The notes beneath the pieces are model-generated. The model made no database searches and was not told the DNA's origin. It worked only from the letters and a program-made list of their open reading frames with translations. Shown here one piece after another: positions 1 to 7,682 of a stretch of DNA of 31,239 nt. Location: assembly GCA_966211965.1 (NCBI GenBank), contig CBIHON010000053.1, positions 1-31,239 of the forward strand, in the 5' to 3' direction. Position 1 is the first letter of the stretch, and each line of letters starts with the position of its first letter. The stretch is from CBIHON01 sp966211965 (GTDB taxonomy: Bacteria > Pseudomonadota > Gammaproteobacteria > Burkholderiales > Burkholderiaceae_D). The position numbers and the translations under genes are program-made.

Positions 1-25
1 GTTGCGCTTCTCGGCTCAACCTTGG

Positions 26-56
26 CTCCTGTACAGTCAGGCTGAAACTGCTCTAT
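26..56. repeat. Decayed right arm of the 121-bp palindromic repeat
   Basis: The stretch matches, with several substitutions and small indels, the right end of the palindromic element at 7380-7500 (shared core GTCAGGCT followed by GCTCTA). It suggests that a second, damaged or window-truncated copy of the same intergenic repeat lies just upstream of the first operon. No coding function is seen. Confidence 0.45.
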
Positions 57-146
57 CTAGTGCCTGTTGCGGACTCAGCAAAAAATTAAAAAAGTTTTCG
101 ATTGGCAATCCGTTTTTCGAGGCGGCTGCGTTATGATGGTTCGACG

Positions 147-168
147 CCGATGAGCGCGGCTTCATCGG
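147..168 (+). promoter_or_regulatory. Hairpin in the leader of the cNMP-DASS operon
   Basis: CCGATGA at 147-153 pairs with TCATCGG at 162-168 around an 8-nt loop. It sits about 90 nt before the first gene, whose start codon has no convincing Shine-Dalgarno sequence. It could be an mRNA leader structure or a protein-binding palindrome; the sequence does not decide which. The rest of 1-256 shows an A/T-rich run at 79-100 but no clear gene. Confidence 0.25.
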
Positions 169-256
169 GCGGACGGACGCATGGGGGAAACGCGGCTGAT
201 AAAGCCGGTAATCCGGCCACCGCGACAGCATCGTCATAACAAACACAAAACTTACT

Positions 257-2149
257 ATGCCTGCCGATATTTCACCCGGCCATGCCGCCAATCGGGACGT
301 GATCAGCGCCGAAGCGCTGCTGGCCAATCCGGTATTTGCATTGTGCAGCAAGATGGAAATAGCGCGTCTGTTGAATTACGCGGTGCGCCATTCGATCGCA
401 CCGGGACAGGCTATTTTCAAGGAAGGCGAAGAACCCGGCACCGTCTACTGGATCGAAAAAGGCGAGGTCGGATTGTCGCGCGGCGAACAGGCGCTGTCGA
501 ACAAGCAGGAGGGGTTTGTCGGGCTCGAGGGGGTGGTGGGATATGACCGCTATACCGAGACTGCCATTGCAAACAAGGAGACCGTGCTGATCGGTTTCCC
601 GCGCAGCTATCTTGACAGCCTGGCCGAGAACAACATCAAGATCCTCAAGAAGTTTTTCTCCGCCTACGAGCATCGGCATCAGCGCCCCGAGGAAGCGCCG
701 GCCGCGGCGAAAAAAAAATCCTCGGGTGTCGCCAAGAAGGCGGCGTCGCCGTATTCCGCGCCGCTCGCCTGGCTGCTGGTGATGGCTGCGCCGCTGCTGA
801 TTTACTATTTTGGGAGCCGGGCCGGTGTCGATTCCAAGATTCTCTACTTCAGCGGCATCATTATCGATGCGGTCCTGATGTGGGTCTTCACGCTGGTGCC
901 GGCATTTGTACCGCCGCTGTTCAGCATCCTGATGATCATCCTGTTCGACGTCGCGACGCCGAAGGTTGCGCTGTCCGGTTTTTCATCCGGCACCTTCTTC
1001 ATGTGCCTCAGCATATTCGGCATCAGCGCGCTGATGATCAAATCAGGGCTGGCCTATCGGCTCTCTCTGAACATGCTGCTCGCCGTTCCTGCACGGCGCT
1101 CCTGGTACAGCTTCATCCTGTTCGTCCTGGGGGTCTTGTTGAGCCTGGTGGTACCGAGCCGCAACGGCAGAACCGCTATCGCCGCGCCGTTCCTGATCGA
1201 ACTGCTCGGCATGATCAAGGCCAAAAAGCATGACGTCAGGGCCACGCAATTCATCGCCAGCGCGCTGTATGGCGCAACACTGATGAGCCCGATTTTCCTG
1301 ACCGGGAGTTCGCTCAACCTGGTCTTGTACGGGATGTTCGACGAGCAGACACGCTATACCTATCAATGGCTGTACTGGCTGCTGGCCGCTTCGGTGCCGG
1401 GCCTGATCCTGTTCGGCGGATTTCTCTTGCTGTCTGCGCTGTATTTCAAGGCGGCCGGGCCGGCGCAAATCCCCAAGCATGTCATGCGCGAGCAGAAAAA
1501 AGTCCTCGGTCCGATGTCGAGCATGGAAGTCGTCACGCTGGCGACGATCGTGGCGCTGGTGGTGCTGATCCCCACGCTCAAGTTTCACAAGGTCGATATC
1601 CCCTGGCTGATGATGACCATCAGCACGGCGCTGCTGATATTCGGCATGATCGGACAAAAGGAATTTCGCAACGAAATCGATTGGCCTATCCTGGTTTTTA
1701 TCGGCGCGGTGCTGGCATGGACGCCGGTGATTTCTCTCATCGGTCTTGACGGCATCATCGCCAATTCGCTGTCGGGCGTCGCTGCCTTCATGAAGATCCA
1801 CTTTTACCAGTTCGTCGGCGCATTCTGCCTGGCGGTAATGGTCACGCGGCTGGTCTTGCCGATTGCGGCAACCACGGTGGTGCTGGCGACCATTGCATTG
1901 CCGATCGCAATGGACGCCGGCATGTCGCCGTGGCCGATCGCATTTATCCTGCTGATGATGGCGGAAGCGACCGTGTTTCCTTACCAGGATCAGCTTCGCC
2001 TGCAGATCGACGGTGCGCTGGCCCAGCAAAAGATGAGCGACGTGTCGGACGACAGCAAGTTTTTCCGCTTCGATTTGATCATGCTTGCATTGCGGGTGGG
2101 CGTGATCTATGCCTCAATCCCGTTCTGGGAATACCTCGACGTTATTTAG
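257..2149 (+). CDS. cNMP-binding-like domain fused to DASS/SLC13-type anion transporter (copy 1)
   Basis: Predicted inner-membrane transporter of 630 residues. Residues about 20-135 have the beta-roll fold pattern of a cyclic-nucleotide-binding domain (FKEGEEPGTVYWIEKGEVGL). The usual phosphate-binding cassette with its Arg is replaced by a GYDRYTET stretch, so ligand binding is doubtful. A charged linker (residues 138-165) leads to roughly a dozen hydrophobic segments. Re-entrant-loop-like segments VPSRNGRTAI and LTGSSLNLV resemble the two substrate/sodium sites of divalent-anion sodium symporters, but the canonical SNT motifs are altered. The substrate, probably a di- or tricarboxylate or sulfate-like anion, cannot be named. 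The next gene is a paralog with the same layout, 31 bp downstream. The ATG at 257 is the only plausible start that keeps the whole domain, although it lacks a good ribosome binding site. Confidence 0.8.
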   Translation: MPADISPGHAANRDVISAEALLANPVFALCSKMEIARLLNYAVRHSIAPGQAIFKEGEEPGTVYWIEKGEVGLSRGEQALSNKQEGFVGLEGVVGYDRYTETAIANKETVLIGFPRSYLDSLAENNIKILKKFFSAYEHRHQRPEEAPAAAKKKSSGVAKKAASPYSAPLAWLLVMAAPLLIYYFGSRAGVDSKILYFSGIIIDAVLMWVFTLVPAFVPPLFSILMIILFDVATPKVALSGFSSGTFFMCLSIFGISALMIKSGLAYRLSLNMLLAVPARRSWYSFILFVLGVLLSLVVPSRNGRTAIAAPFLIELLGMIKAKKHDVRATQFIASALYGATLMSPIFLTGSSLNLVLYGMFDEQTRYTYQWLYWLLAASVPGLILFGGFLLLSALYFKAAGPAQIPKHVMREQKKVLGPMSSMEVVTLATIVALVVLIPTLKFHKVDIPWLMMTISTALLIFGMIGQKEFRNEIDWPILVFIGAVLAWTPVISLIGLDGIIANSLSGVAAFMKIHFYQFVGAFCLAVMVTRLVLPIAATTVVLATIALPIAMDAGMSPWPIAFILLMMAEATVFPYQDQLRLQIDGALAQQKMSDVSDDSKFFRFDLIMLALRVGVIYASIPFWEYLDVI

Positions 2150-2180
2150 ATCTTTTAACTTTTCGAATGATCGCTTCCCG

Positions 2181-4046
2181 ATGACAGCACTTGACCAAGC
2201 CAGCATCGACATCCTGTTGCGCGAACCCGTATTTGGCCTCATTGGTGCGCAAGACCAGGCGCGGTTTCTATTGAATGTCGGGTTGCGGGTGCTGGCGGAC
2301 GGAGAAACCCTGTTCGATGAAACCAGCACTGCATCGCATGTTTTTTTGATCCGGAGCGGCGAACTGCGCATGGAGAAGGACCAGACTTCCGTCTCTAGGA
2401 GATCGGGTTTTCTCGGCGAAGAGCTGGTGCTTGGCGCCACGGCCTACAAATCGACCGTGGTCGCGAAGGCGCCAAGCGTCGTCTACCAGATTCCGGTTGC
2501 CGCGCTGTCCGCCTTGGCGGCGAATTATGATGCGATCAAGACCCTGCTGTTTAATGCCTATTCCGATTACGATGGCGAGAAGGCGCCGGTTCGCGCAAAA
2601 ACTGCGGGCGGCAATGCGCCGGCTGCAGCGGCGCCGGTCGAACGCTTCGGCATCCAGATGCTGGGCTGGCTGATCACCATCGTCGGACCGCTGCTGGTAT
2701 GGAAGGGCTGTGCGGCGCTCGGGCTGAATAAGGATGCGGCATATTTCCTGGCCATTGTCAGCAGCGCGGTCTCCATGTGGCTGTTCAACCTGGTGCCGGC
2801 TTTCCTGCCGCCTTTGTTCAGCGTACTGGCGACCATCCTGTTTGACATCGCGCCGCCGCAGGTTGCGCTGGCCGGCTTCGCGTCGAACGGCTTCTTCATG
2901 CTGCTCAGTATTTTCTCGATCGGTGCGTTGATGGTCATGTCGGGGCTGACTTACCGCATCTCGCTCTACATTCTGAAGCTGGTGCCGGCCAGCCCTCTCT
3001 GGTACAACATCAGCCTGTTCATGTACGGCTTGATGATGACGCCGGTGATTCCTTCCCAACTGGGTCGCACCACCATTGTGCTGCCGTTCCTGTCGACCTT
3101 GATCGACACGGCCGGCGGCAGGAAGAACGATCAGGCGGTGTCGCAATTCATCGTCAGCGCGATGGCCGGCGTGGGTCTGGGCGCGTCGCTTTTCCTGACC
3201 GGGAAGCCGGCCAACCTGATCATCTTCGGCTTGTTCGATACCCAGACCCAGTTCGCGTTTGCATGGCTGCAATGGTTATATGCCGCTTCTTTTACCGGCC
3301 TGGTGCTGGTGATCCTGTATTTGCTGATGACGGTTTTCCTGTTCAAGAACAAGAACCAGTTCGGCATCCCCAAGCATGTCATCCATAGCCAGACGCGCGC
3401 GCTGGGGCCGATCACCGGCATCGAGTGGAGCGCCCTCGTCGCCATCGTGCTGCTGGTCGGCGGAATCCTGGGTGCTTCGGTGCACAAGGTCGAGATCGCC
3501 TGGATGTCGATGACCATCCTGGTGGTGCTGCTGCTGTTCGGCAGCATCCACAAGGATGACATCAGCAGGCGGGTCGACTGGACCATCCTGATTTTCATTG
3601 CATCGATCGTGGCCTGGGTGCCGATCATGCGGCTGACCGGGATCGAGAAACTGGTGTTCAGCTCTTTCAGCTGGGTCGGGATCTACATGAAGACCCAGCT
3701 CCCCTTGTTTGTGCTGGCGCTCTGTGCGGCAATCGTCGTGATCCGCTTTGCCTTGCCGGAAATGGTGACCGAAATTCTGCTGGTGACCTTGCTTTTGCCG
3801 CTGGCTAACCTGGCCGGCGTGTCGCCCTGGCTGATCGGCTTCATCATCCTGACCATGTGCGAGGCCTATATCTTTCCCTATCAGGCGCCATACCATATCC
3901 AGCTTAAGAACCAGCTCGCCTTGCTGCAGCAGGATGCACTTTATGATGAGAAGAAAGTGATTCGCTTCAATATCATGCTGACGCTGGTTCGCGTGCTGGC
4001 GATCTACGCCTCGCTGCCATTCTGGAAATACCTGGATATCCTATGA
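2181..4046 (+). CDS. cNMP-binding-like domain fused to DASS/SLC13-type anion transporter (copy 2)
   Basis: Paralog of the preceding gene, 621 residues from the ATG at 2181. An upstream in-frame start at 2109 would overlap the previous gene and add no domain residues. The N-terminal beta-roll (residues about 10-125) again lacks the cassette Arg: the GEELVLGATAYKSTV segment replaces the usual PRSAT-like stretch. The membrane part has loop motifs VIPSQLGRTTI and LTGKPANLI aligned with VPSRNGRTAI and LTGSSLNLV of copy 1. The C-termini are almost identical in pattern (both end PFWEYLDVI or PFWKYLDIL). Such side-by-side paralogs may form a heteromer; this is inference. Its stop overlaps the next start by four bases (ATGA), implying translational coupling. 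Confidence 0.8.
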   Translation: MTALDQASIDILLREPVFGLIGAQDQARFLLNVGLRVLADGETLFDETSTASHVFLIRSGELRMEKDQTSVSRRSGFLGEELVLGATAYKSTVVAKAPSVVYQIPVAALSALAANYDAIKTLLFNAYSDYDGEKAPVRAKTAGGNAPAAAAPVERFGIQMLGWLITIVGPLLVWKGCAALGLNKDAAYFLAIVSSAVSMWLFNLVPAFLPPLFSVLATILFDIAPPQVALAGFASNGFFMLLSIFSIGALMVMSGLTYRISLYILKLVPASPLWYNISLFMYGLMMTPVIPSQLGRTTIVLPFLSTLIDTAGGRKNDQAVSQFIVSAMAGVGLGASLFLTGKPANLIIFGLFDTQTQFAFAWLQWLYAASFTGLVLVILYLLMTVFLFKNKNQFGIPKHVIHSQTRALGPITGIEWSALVAIVLLVGGILGASVHKVEIAWMSMTILVVLLLFGSIHKDDISRRVDWTILIFIASIVAWVPIMRLTGIEKLVFSSFSWVGIYMKTQLPLFVLALCAAIVVIRFALPEMVTEILLVTLLLPLANLAGVSPWLIGFIILTMCEAYIFPYQAPYHIQLKNQLALLQQDALYDEKKVIRFNIMLTLVRVLAIYASLPFWKYLDIL

Positions 4047-5089
4047 CCAAGAATACCCTTTTGTTGATCGCCAAGCTGTCCTTCGTCGCTTTGTTGTGCG
4101 TGCTGGTGTTCCTGCACAAACAGAACAAGCCGCGCATCATGATCATCCATAGCTATAACAGCGACTATAGCTGGGTCAGGGAGATCAACGTCGGCGTCAA
4201 CCGCTTCTATGACGAACATCCGGACGTGACGCTGCGCTGGCATTACATGGACCTGAAAAATCACGGCGACGAAAGCTTCATCCGGACCGCCGCGACCATC
4301 GCCAACACCACGGTCGAGCGCTGGCAGCCGGACGTCCTGATCATTTTCGATGACATTGCGCAGAAGCTGGTGGGGATGCGCTACTTGAACCATCCCAAGA
4401 TCAAGATCGTCTACAGCGGCGTCAACGGAACCGCCAAGGACTACCACTACGATACGGCCAATAACGTCACCGGCATACTGGAGCGCAAGCCGCTGCCGGC
4501 ATCGGAAGATACCATCAACATGCTGTGGCGCACCGTGGGCGGCGATCCCAAAAAGAAACCGCGGACCTTGCTGATCGGGGACGACTCGTTTTCCTTTACC
4601 GCCGGGCTGTCGGGTTATGAGCCGCCCGAGTACACCTGGAAGCAGATTGACTGGAAAAAGCCGATCGCCGTCGGCACCTTCGACGAATGGAAACAGGAAG
4701 TTCTGCGCGCACCGGAAACGGCAGACATTCTGCTGGTCAGCGACTACCGGCAACTGCGCGTCAAGAAAGGCGGCAAGGAGTTCGTCAAGCCCGGCGAGGT
4801 GATGACCTGGACCGAAGCCAACTCGAAGATCCCTGTACTCGGCATGGCCGCCGTCATCACCGAAGACGGCGGCGCAATTTCGATCGCGACCTCCGGCTAT
4901 GAGCAGGGGCTCGTCGCGGCCGAGATGTCTTATGCGATCACCAACGGCAAGCCGCCCAAGGAAATCCCGGTCAAATCGACCGAGCAATACCTGATTGGCG
5001 TACGCAAATCGGCGCTGGACCGGCGCGGCATCGCTCCTCCGTCGATCTACGAAGCGTTCGCGCGTGCGACCAATAATTTTTATAAATAA
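4043..5089 (+). CDS. Membrane-anchored ABC_sub_bind-type periplasmic binding protein
   Basis: A 348-residue protein with one N-terminal hydrophobic segment (residues 5-24) and no clear cleavage site, so probably anchored in the inner membrane and facing the periplasm. The body begins with a Rossmann-like strand (IMIIHSYNSDYSWV) and contains WQPDVLIIFDDIAQKL and IKIVYSGVNG. This is typical of the ABC transporter substrate-binding family PF04392 found apart from permeases. It overlaps the preceding transporter by 4 bp and likely belongs to the same operon. It may present ligand to, or sense ligand for, the two transporters. The substrate is unknown. Confidence 0.7.
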   Translation: MTKNTLLLIAKLSFVALLCVLVFLHKQNKPRIMIIHSYNSDYSWVREINVGVNRFYDEHPDVTLRWHYMDLKNHGDESFIRTAATIANTTVERWQPDVLIIFDDIAQKLVGMRYLNHPKIKIVYSGVNGTAKDYHYDTANNVTGILERKPLPASEDTINMLWRTVGGDPKKKPRTLLIGDDSFSFTAGLSGYEPPEYTWKQIDWKKPIAVGTFDEWKQEVLRAPETADILLVSDYRQLRVKKGGKEFVKPGEVMTWTEANSKIPVLGMAAVITEDGGAISIATSGYEQGLVAAEMSYAITNGKPPKEIPVKSTEQYLIGVRKSALDRRGIAPPSIYEAFARATNNFYK

Positions 5090-5154
5090 TTTTTTCGCGG
5101 CATTTTGCGAAAATCATTCTGACTCCCTCTGACAAAGAGAAAAAATCTCTGATT

Positions 5155-5871
5155 ATGATTTGTTGCCTGGATTTCGACGGCGTGCTGTGCGACAGTATCG
5201 ATGAATGTTTTGTAGTCGGCTATAACGCCTGCTACCGGCGTGACATCGACGTCCCGGCGCAGGCGCCGTCCGATCTGCACCGATACTTTGTGCGCCATCG
5301 CTACCTGGTCGGTCCGGCCGAGGATTTTTTCCTGTTGTTCCATGCATTTGAAAGCGGCGCCGCTGAGCTCGACCGCGCAAGCTATGCGCAACTGCAAGCT
5401 TCGACCACGCAGGAGCGCGCCGAATTCGGCAAAAAATTTTTTGCACAGCGCAGCCGACAAAAGGAAAACACAGCGCAATGGCTGGCGCTGCACCGCATGT
5501 ATGAGGAAAGCAGGGCGGTGCTGCAGGATGATTTTCCTGCCTTTTATGTCGTCACCACCAAAGATCGGGAATCGGTTGAATTGCTGGCTGCGTATCACGG
5601 TTATCGGCACAAGCTGAAGGGAATATATTCAAAGGAAGTGTCGACCGACAAGCGCGTATCGCTGCAGAGGCTGTTCGACGAGAACGGGGTCGACCCCGCC
5701 AAGCAACGCGTGGTATTCGTCGACGACAACCGGCATCATCTCGAACAGGTAGAGTCGTTGGGAATAGAAACATGCCTGGCGGGTTGGGGATATGCCGATC
5801 CGCTGCCGGAACGGGAGTTTCGCGTGATTCGTTCGCTGGACGAAATCGTCCGCGATGCGGCAGCGCGATAA
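5155..5871 (+). CDS. HAD-superfamily hydrolase
   Basis: A 238-residue cytoplasmic protein with the HAD motifs in order. Motif I is DFDGVLCDS (nucleophile Asp6, acid/base Asp8), motif II is the TTK at 134-136, a Lys lies at about 160-166, and motif IV is VVFVDDN (Asp190-Asp191). An inserted helical cap of about 110 residues follows motif I, as in phosphoglycolate- or beta-phosphoglucomutase-type members. It is probably a small-molecule phosphatase; the substrate cannot be deduced. The start at 5155 puts motif I at residue 6, as usual. A GAPDH-like gene follows after 21 bp and is probably cotranscribed, which suggests a phosphorylated sugar or triose-like substrate, as inference only. Confidence 0.8.
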   Translation: MICCLDFDGVLCDSIDECFVVGYNACYRRDIDVPAQAPSDLHRYFVRHRYLVGPAEDFFLLFHAFESGAAELDRASYAQLQASTTQERAEFGKKFFAQRSRQKENTAQWLALHRMYEESRAVLQDDFPAFYVVTTKDRESVELLAAYHGYRHKLKGIYSKEVSTDKRVSLQRLFDENGVDPAKQRVVFVDDNRHHLEQVESLGIETCLAGWGYADPLPEREFRVIRSLDEIVRDAAAR

Positions 5872-5892
5872 AAAAGCCATCAGGGGAAGAGG

Positions 5893-6936
5893 GTGAAAAG
5901 ACTAAAAATCGGCATCAACGGATTCGGACGCATAGGCCGCGCCATATTCCGCATCAGCCGCAAGTATGATGTATTCGACGTAGTCGCGATCAACGACCTC
6001 AATCCTGATCTGGCCAATCTTGCTTATCTGTTGCGCTATGATTCCGTGCACGGTCCTTTTTCCGGTAGCGTGATTGCCGATGCCGGAACACTGGTAGTCG
6101 ACGGAAGCGCAATCGCGGTTCACCAGCAAGCGCATATGCTGGACGTCCCTTGGCAGGATCATGCAGTCGATGTCTTGATCGACGCCAGCAATTGCGGAGA
6201 AAGCCTTGCCACGATGTCCGAAAATCGGGACGTGGTTGGGCATTACATCCGCACCCACGCGGCGTATGGCGTGGCGAACGTCAAAACGCTGGTGTTCGGA
6301 GTCAATGAAACAGAATTCGATCCGCCGGCCGATACTCTGATTTCCGCCAGTATCTGCGACACGATCGCACTCGCCCCCTTGATCAAACTGCTGGAGCAGC
6401 ATTACGGCATCGAATCGGGCTTTCTGACCACGTTGCATCCCTGGCTGTCAGACCAGCATTTGCATGATGGGCCAGCCGTTGCATCGCGGATGCTCGACGG
6501 CTTGGATTCGCACTATGCATTGGGACGCTCCGCGGTCAACAATCTGATCCCGAAGTCGACCTCAGCGGTGCTTGCCGCCGACGCGGTGTTTCCCGGCCTG
6601 TCGGAAAAACTTGAATCGTTTTCCTATCGTGTGCCGACCAATATCGTTTCGAGTGCGGTGCTCAACCTGACGCTTGCGGGCAAGGCCAAACAGGCCGAAC
6701 TGATCGAGATGTTTTACCGTTTCGAGTGCGAACAGAAATGGAAAATCATCACCAACTGCACCGAGCCCAAGGTGTCGCTTGACTATGCCGGCTGCGAGTT
6801 TTCAGTCGCGATCGACCAGCGCTGGACTATCGTCAAGAATGGGCGCAACCTGCGCCTGGTCTACTGGTATGACAACGAGTGGGGCTATAGCTCGCGGGTG
6901 GTGGACTTGGTCAAACTCATCGGAATGAGCACATAG
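5893..6936 (+). CDS. Divergent glyceraldehyde-3-phosphate dehydrogenase-like protein
   Basis: A 347-residue protein of the type I GAPDH family. The NAD-binding start KIGINGFGRIGRAIFR (residues 5-20) is canonical. Catalytic Cys155 and His182 are kept, as are GRSAVNNLIPKST and the C-terminal WYDNEWGYS. The active-site loop is SASICDTIALAP instead of the near-invariant SNASCTTNCLAP, and the phosphate-site loop reads LHPWLSDQ instead of the usual HSYTxDQ. It is therefore probably a paralog with a shifted substrate rather than the housekeeping enzyme. The start is a GTG at 5893 preceded by a purine-rich AGGGGAAGAGG. It lies 21 bp after the HAD gene. No canonical terminator follows; a palindrome cluster does. 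Confidence 0.85.
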   Translation: MKRLKIGINGFGRIGRAIFRISRKYDVFDVVAINDLNPDLANLAYLLRYDSVHGPFSGSVIADAGTLVVDGSAIAVHQQAHMLDVPWQDHAVDVLIDASNCGESLATMSENRDVVGHYIRTHAAYGVANVKTLVFGVNETEFDPPADTLISASICDTIALAPLIKLLEQHYGIESGFLTTLHPWLSDQHLHDGPAVASRMLDGLDSHYALGRSAVNNLIPKSTSAVLAADAVFPGLSEKLESFSYRVPTNIVSSAVLNLTLAGKAKQAELIEMFYRFECEQKWKIITNCTEPKVSLDYAGCEFSVAIDQRWTIVKNGRNLRLVYWYDNEWGYSSRVVDLVKLIGMST

Positions 6937-6990
6937 TCTCGCTGAGCTTTCCATCGCCGGCAGCAGGTGGGCTTGGCCGTGGTGTTTGTC

Positions 6991-7100
6991 GCCGCATGGC
7001 TCGCCATGCGGCATCTTCCTCCTGGCAGGGCGCACATAGGCCGCCACGCCTATGTCGTTGCGAGAGCGGATTAAGGAAGTGACGCCTTGTAAGGCGTCAC
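6991..7100. repeat. Cluster of three short perfect inverted repeats
   Basis: GCCGCATGGC/GCCATGCGGC (6991-7012, 2-nt loop), ACATAGGC/GCCTATGT (7034-7055, 6-nt loop) and GTGACGCCTT/AAGGCGTCAC (7079-7100, 2-nt loop) are spaced 22-24 bp apart. No U-tract follows any of them, so they are not classical intrinsic terminators. They may be REP-like elements, transcript-stabilising hairpins after the GAPDH-like gene, or protein-binding sites. Confidence 0.6.
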
Positions 7101-7163
7101 CGTTACCCAGGCGCGGAGCGTGCTCAGCGAATTCCCTGCTTCACCCTGCGGTTGTTCGCAGGC

Positions 7164-7179
7164 AAACGGCATGCCGTTT
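7164..7179. repeat. 16-bp perfect palindrome
   Basis: AAACGGCATGCCGTTT is fully self-complementary with no spacer. It is a fourth palindrome in the same intergenic region, and it could be a binding site of a dimeric protein. No partner is evident. Confidence 0.5.
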
Positions 7180-7250
7180 TAAACTCCCGCTCACCCCTCG
7201 GTACACCCTTGTCAATCGAAAAAGAACCCTCGATTTTCCTGTCGCGTTTT

Positions 7251-7379
7251 TTACGAGGATTGGTGTTGCAACATCATGCCGCCCGACGCTTCTATGCGTT
7301 GTCCATTGATCCAACGATTGTCTTCCGACAGCAAGGAAGCAATAACGCCGCCAATATCGTCCGGCACGCCGGCGCGTCC
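7251..7379 (-). pseudogene. 3' remnant of a short-chain dehydrogenase/reductase gene
   Basis: On the minus strand the stretch translates to a typical SDR C-terminus. It has GRAGVPDDIGGVIASLLS, then DNRWINGQ, then SGGMML and a stop at 7251-7253. This matches the helix-strand end of the family (G-R-x-G-x-P-D-D, then W-I-x-G-Q). The frame is cut exactly where the palindromic repeat begins (7380), and no upstream part with the NAD-binding motif or the YxxxK catalytic residues is present. It is a dead fragment of about 42 codons. Confidence 0.65.
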
Positions 7380-7500
7380 TAGAGCATTTTTAGCCCGACC
7401 GTGCGGAGTCAATGTCAGGCCGAGGAGCGGACGCGTACAGGCGTACGCCGAGCACCGGAGGCCTGAGATTGGCCCGTACGGTCAGGCTAAAAATGCTCTA
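7380..7500. repeat. 121-bp palindromic intergenic element
   Basis: The ends at 7380-7402 and 7478-7500 are 23-bp inverted repeats with a single mismatch (outermost TAGAGCATTTTTAGCC against GGCTAAAAATGCTCTA). An inner pair TCAGGCC (7415-7421) and GGCCTGA (7460-7466) and the centre GCGTACAGGCGTAC extend the symmetry, so the whole could form one long hairpin or cruciform. No coding capacity is seen. It is probably a dispersed MITE- or REP-like element, since a decayed partial copy lies at 26-56. Confidence 0.7.
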
Positions 7501-7638
7501 GCGCAGTTTGTCCGGCGAGAGTGGTTGCCAATCGGATTTGGCGAGTCGGGATATTTGTTCTTCGCCAGTGCCTTTAGGTTTATAAAAATAATCCCGCATC
7601 TCGTCCGTGGTATATAAATTTTGTGCAAAGAGTTTCAC
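7498..7638 (-). pseudogene. Short open stretch, possible gene remnant
   Basis: From a GTG at 7636-7638 the minus strand encodes 46 residues including DYFYKPKGTGEEQISRLAKS and ending WQPLSPDKLR. The stop codon is formed by the last three bases of the palindromic element. The amino-acid composition looks protein-like, but I do not recognise a family. It may be the 3' part of a gene cut by the element, or a tiny gene divergent from hipB. The frame stays open into the hipB promoter, which favours a remnant. Confidence 0.25.
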
Positions 7639-7680
7639 ATTATCTGGACATGATGGCAAAAATGTGCAAATCTTTGCACA
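7622..7680. promoter_or_regulatory. Operator region of hipBA
   Basis: A perfect inverted repeat TGTGCAAA-TC-TTTGCACA covers 7663-7680, ending 2 bp before the preferred hipB start codon. A second, imperfect copy (TGTGCAAAG ... TTTCACA) starts at 7622, 41 bp upstream, close to four helical turns. Paired palindromes at this spot are expected for autoregulation by a HipB-type dimer. The promoter elements must overlap these sites; exact -35/-10 boxes cannot be assigned with confidence. Confidence 0.7.
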
Positions 7681-7682
7681 TA

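Larger units (their letters stand above)
6937..7682. other. Intergenic region with palindromes, gene remnants and a repeat
   Basis: No intact gene is seen here. From left to right there are perfect inverted repeats at 6991-7012, 7034-7055 and 7079-7100, a 16-bp palindrome at 7164-7179, an SDR gene remnant on the minus strand, a 121-bp palindromic repeat, a short minus-strand open stretch, and the operator region of hipBA. Short plus-strand open frames such as 7052-7309 have no recognisable family and look like chance. Confidence 0.6.

Noticed and set aside
1043..2029. Minus-strand open frame of 328 codons opposite the first transporter
   Set aside because: His/Gln/Arg/Asp-rich shadow of a membrane-protein gene; the same effect occurs at 2268-3272, 3276-3896 and 4004-4987.
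7052..7309. Plus-strand open frame of 85 codons between the GAPDH-like gene and hipBA
   Set aside because: It crosses two palindromes and an antisense SDR remnant, and matches no family.
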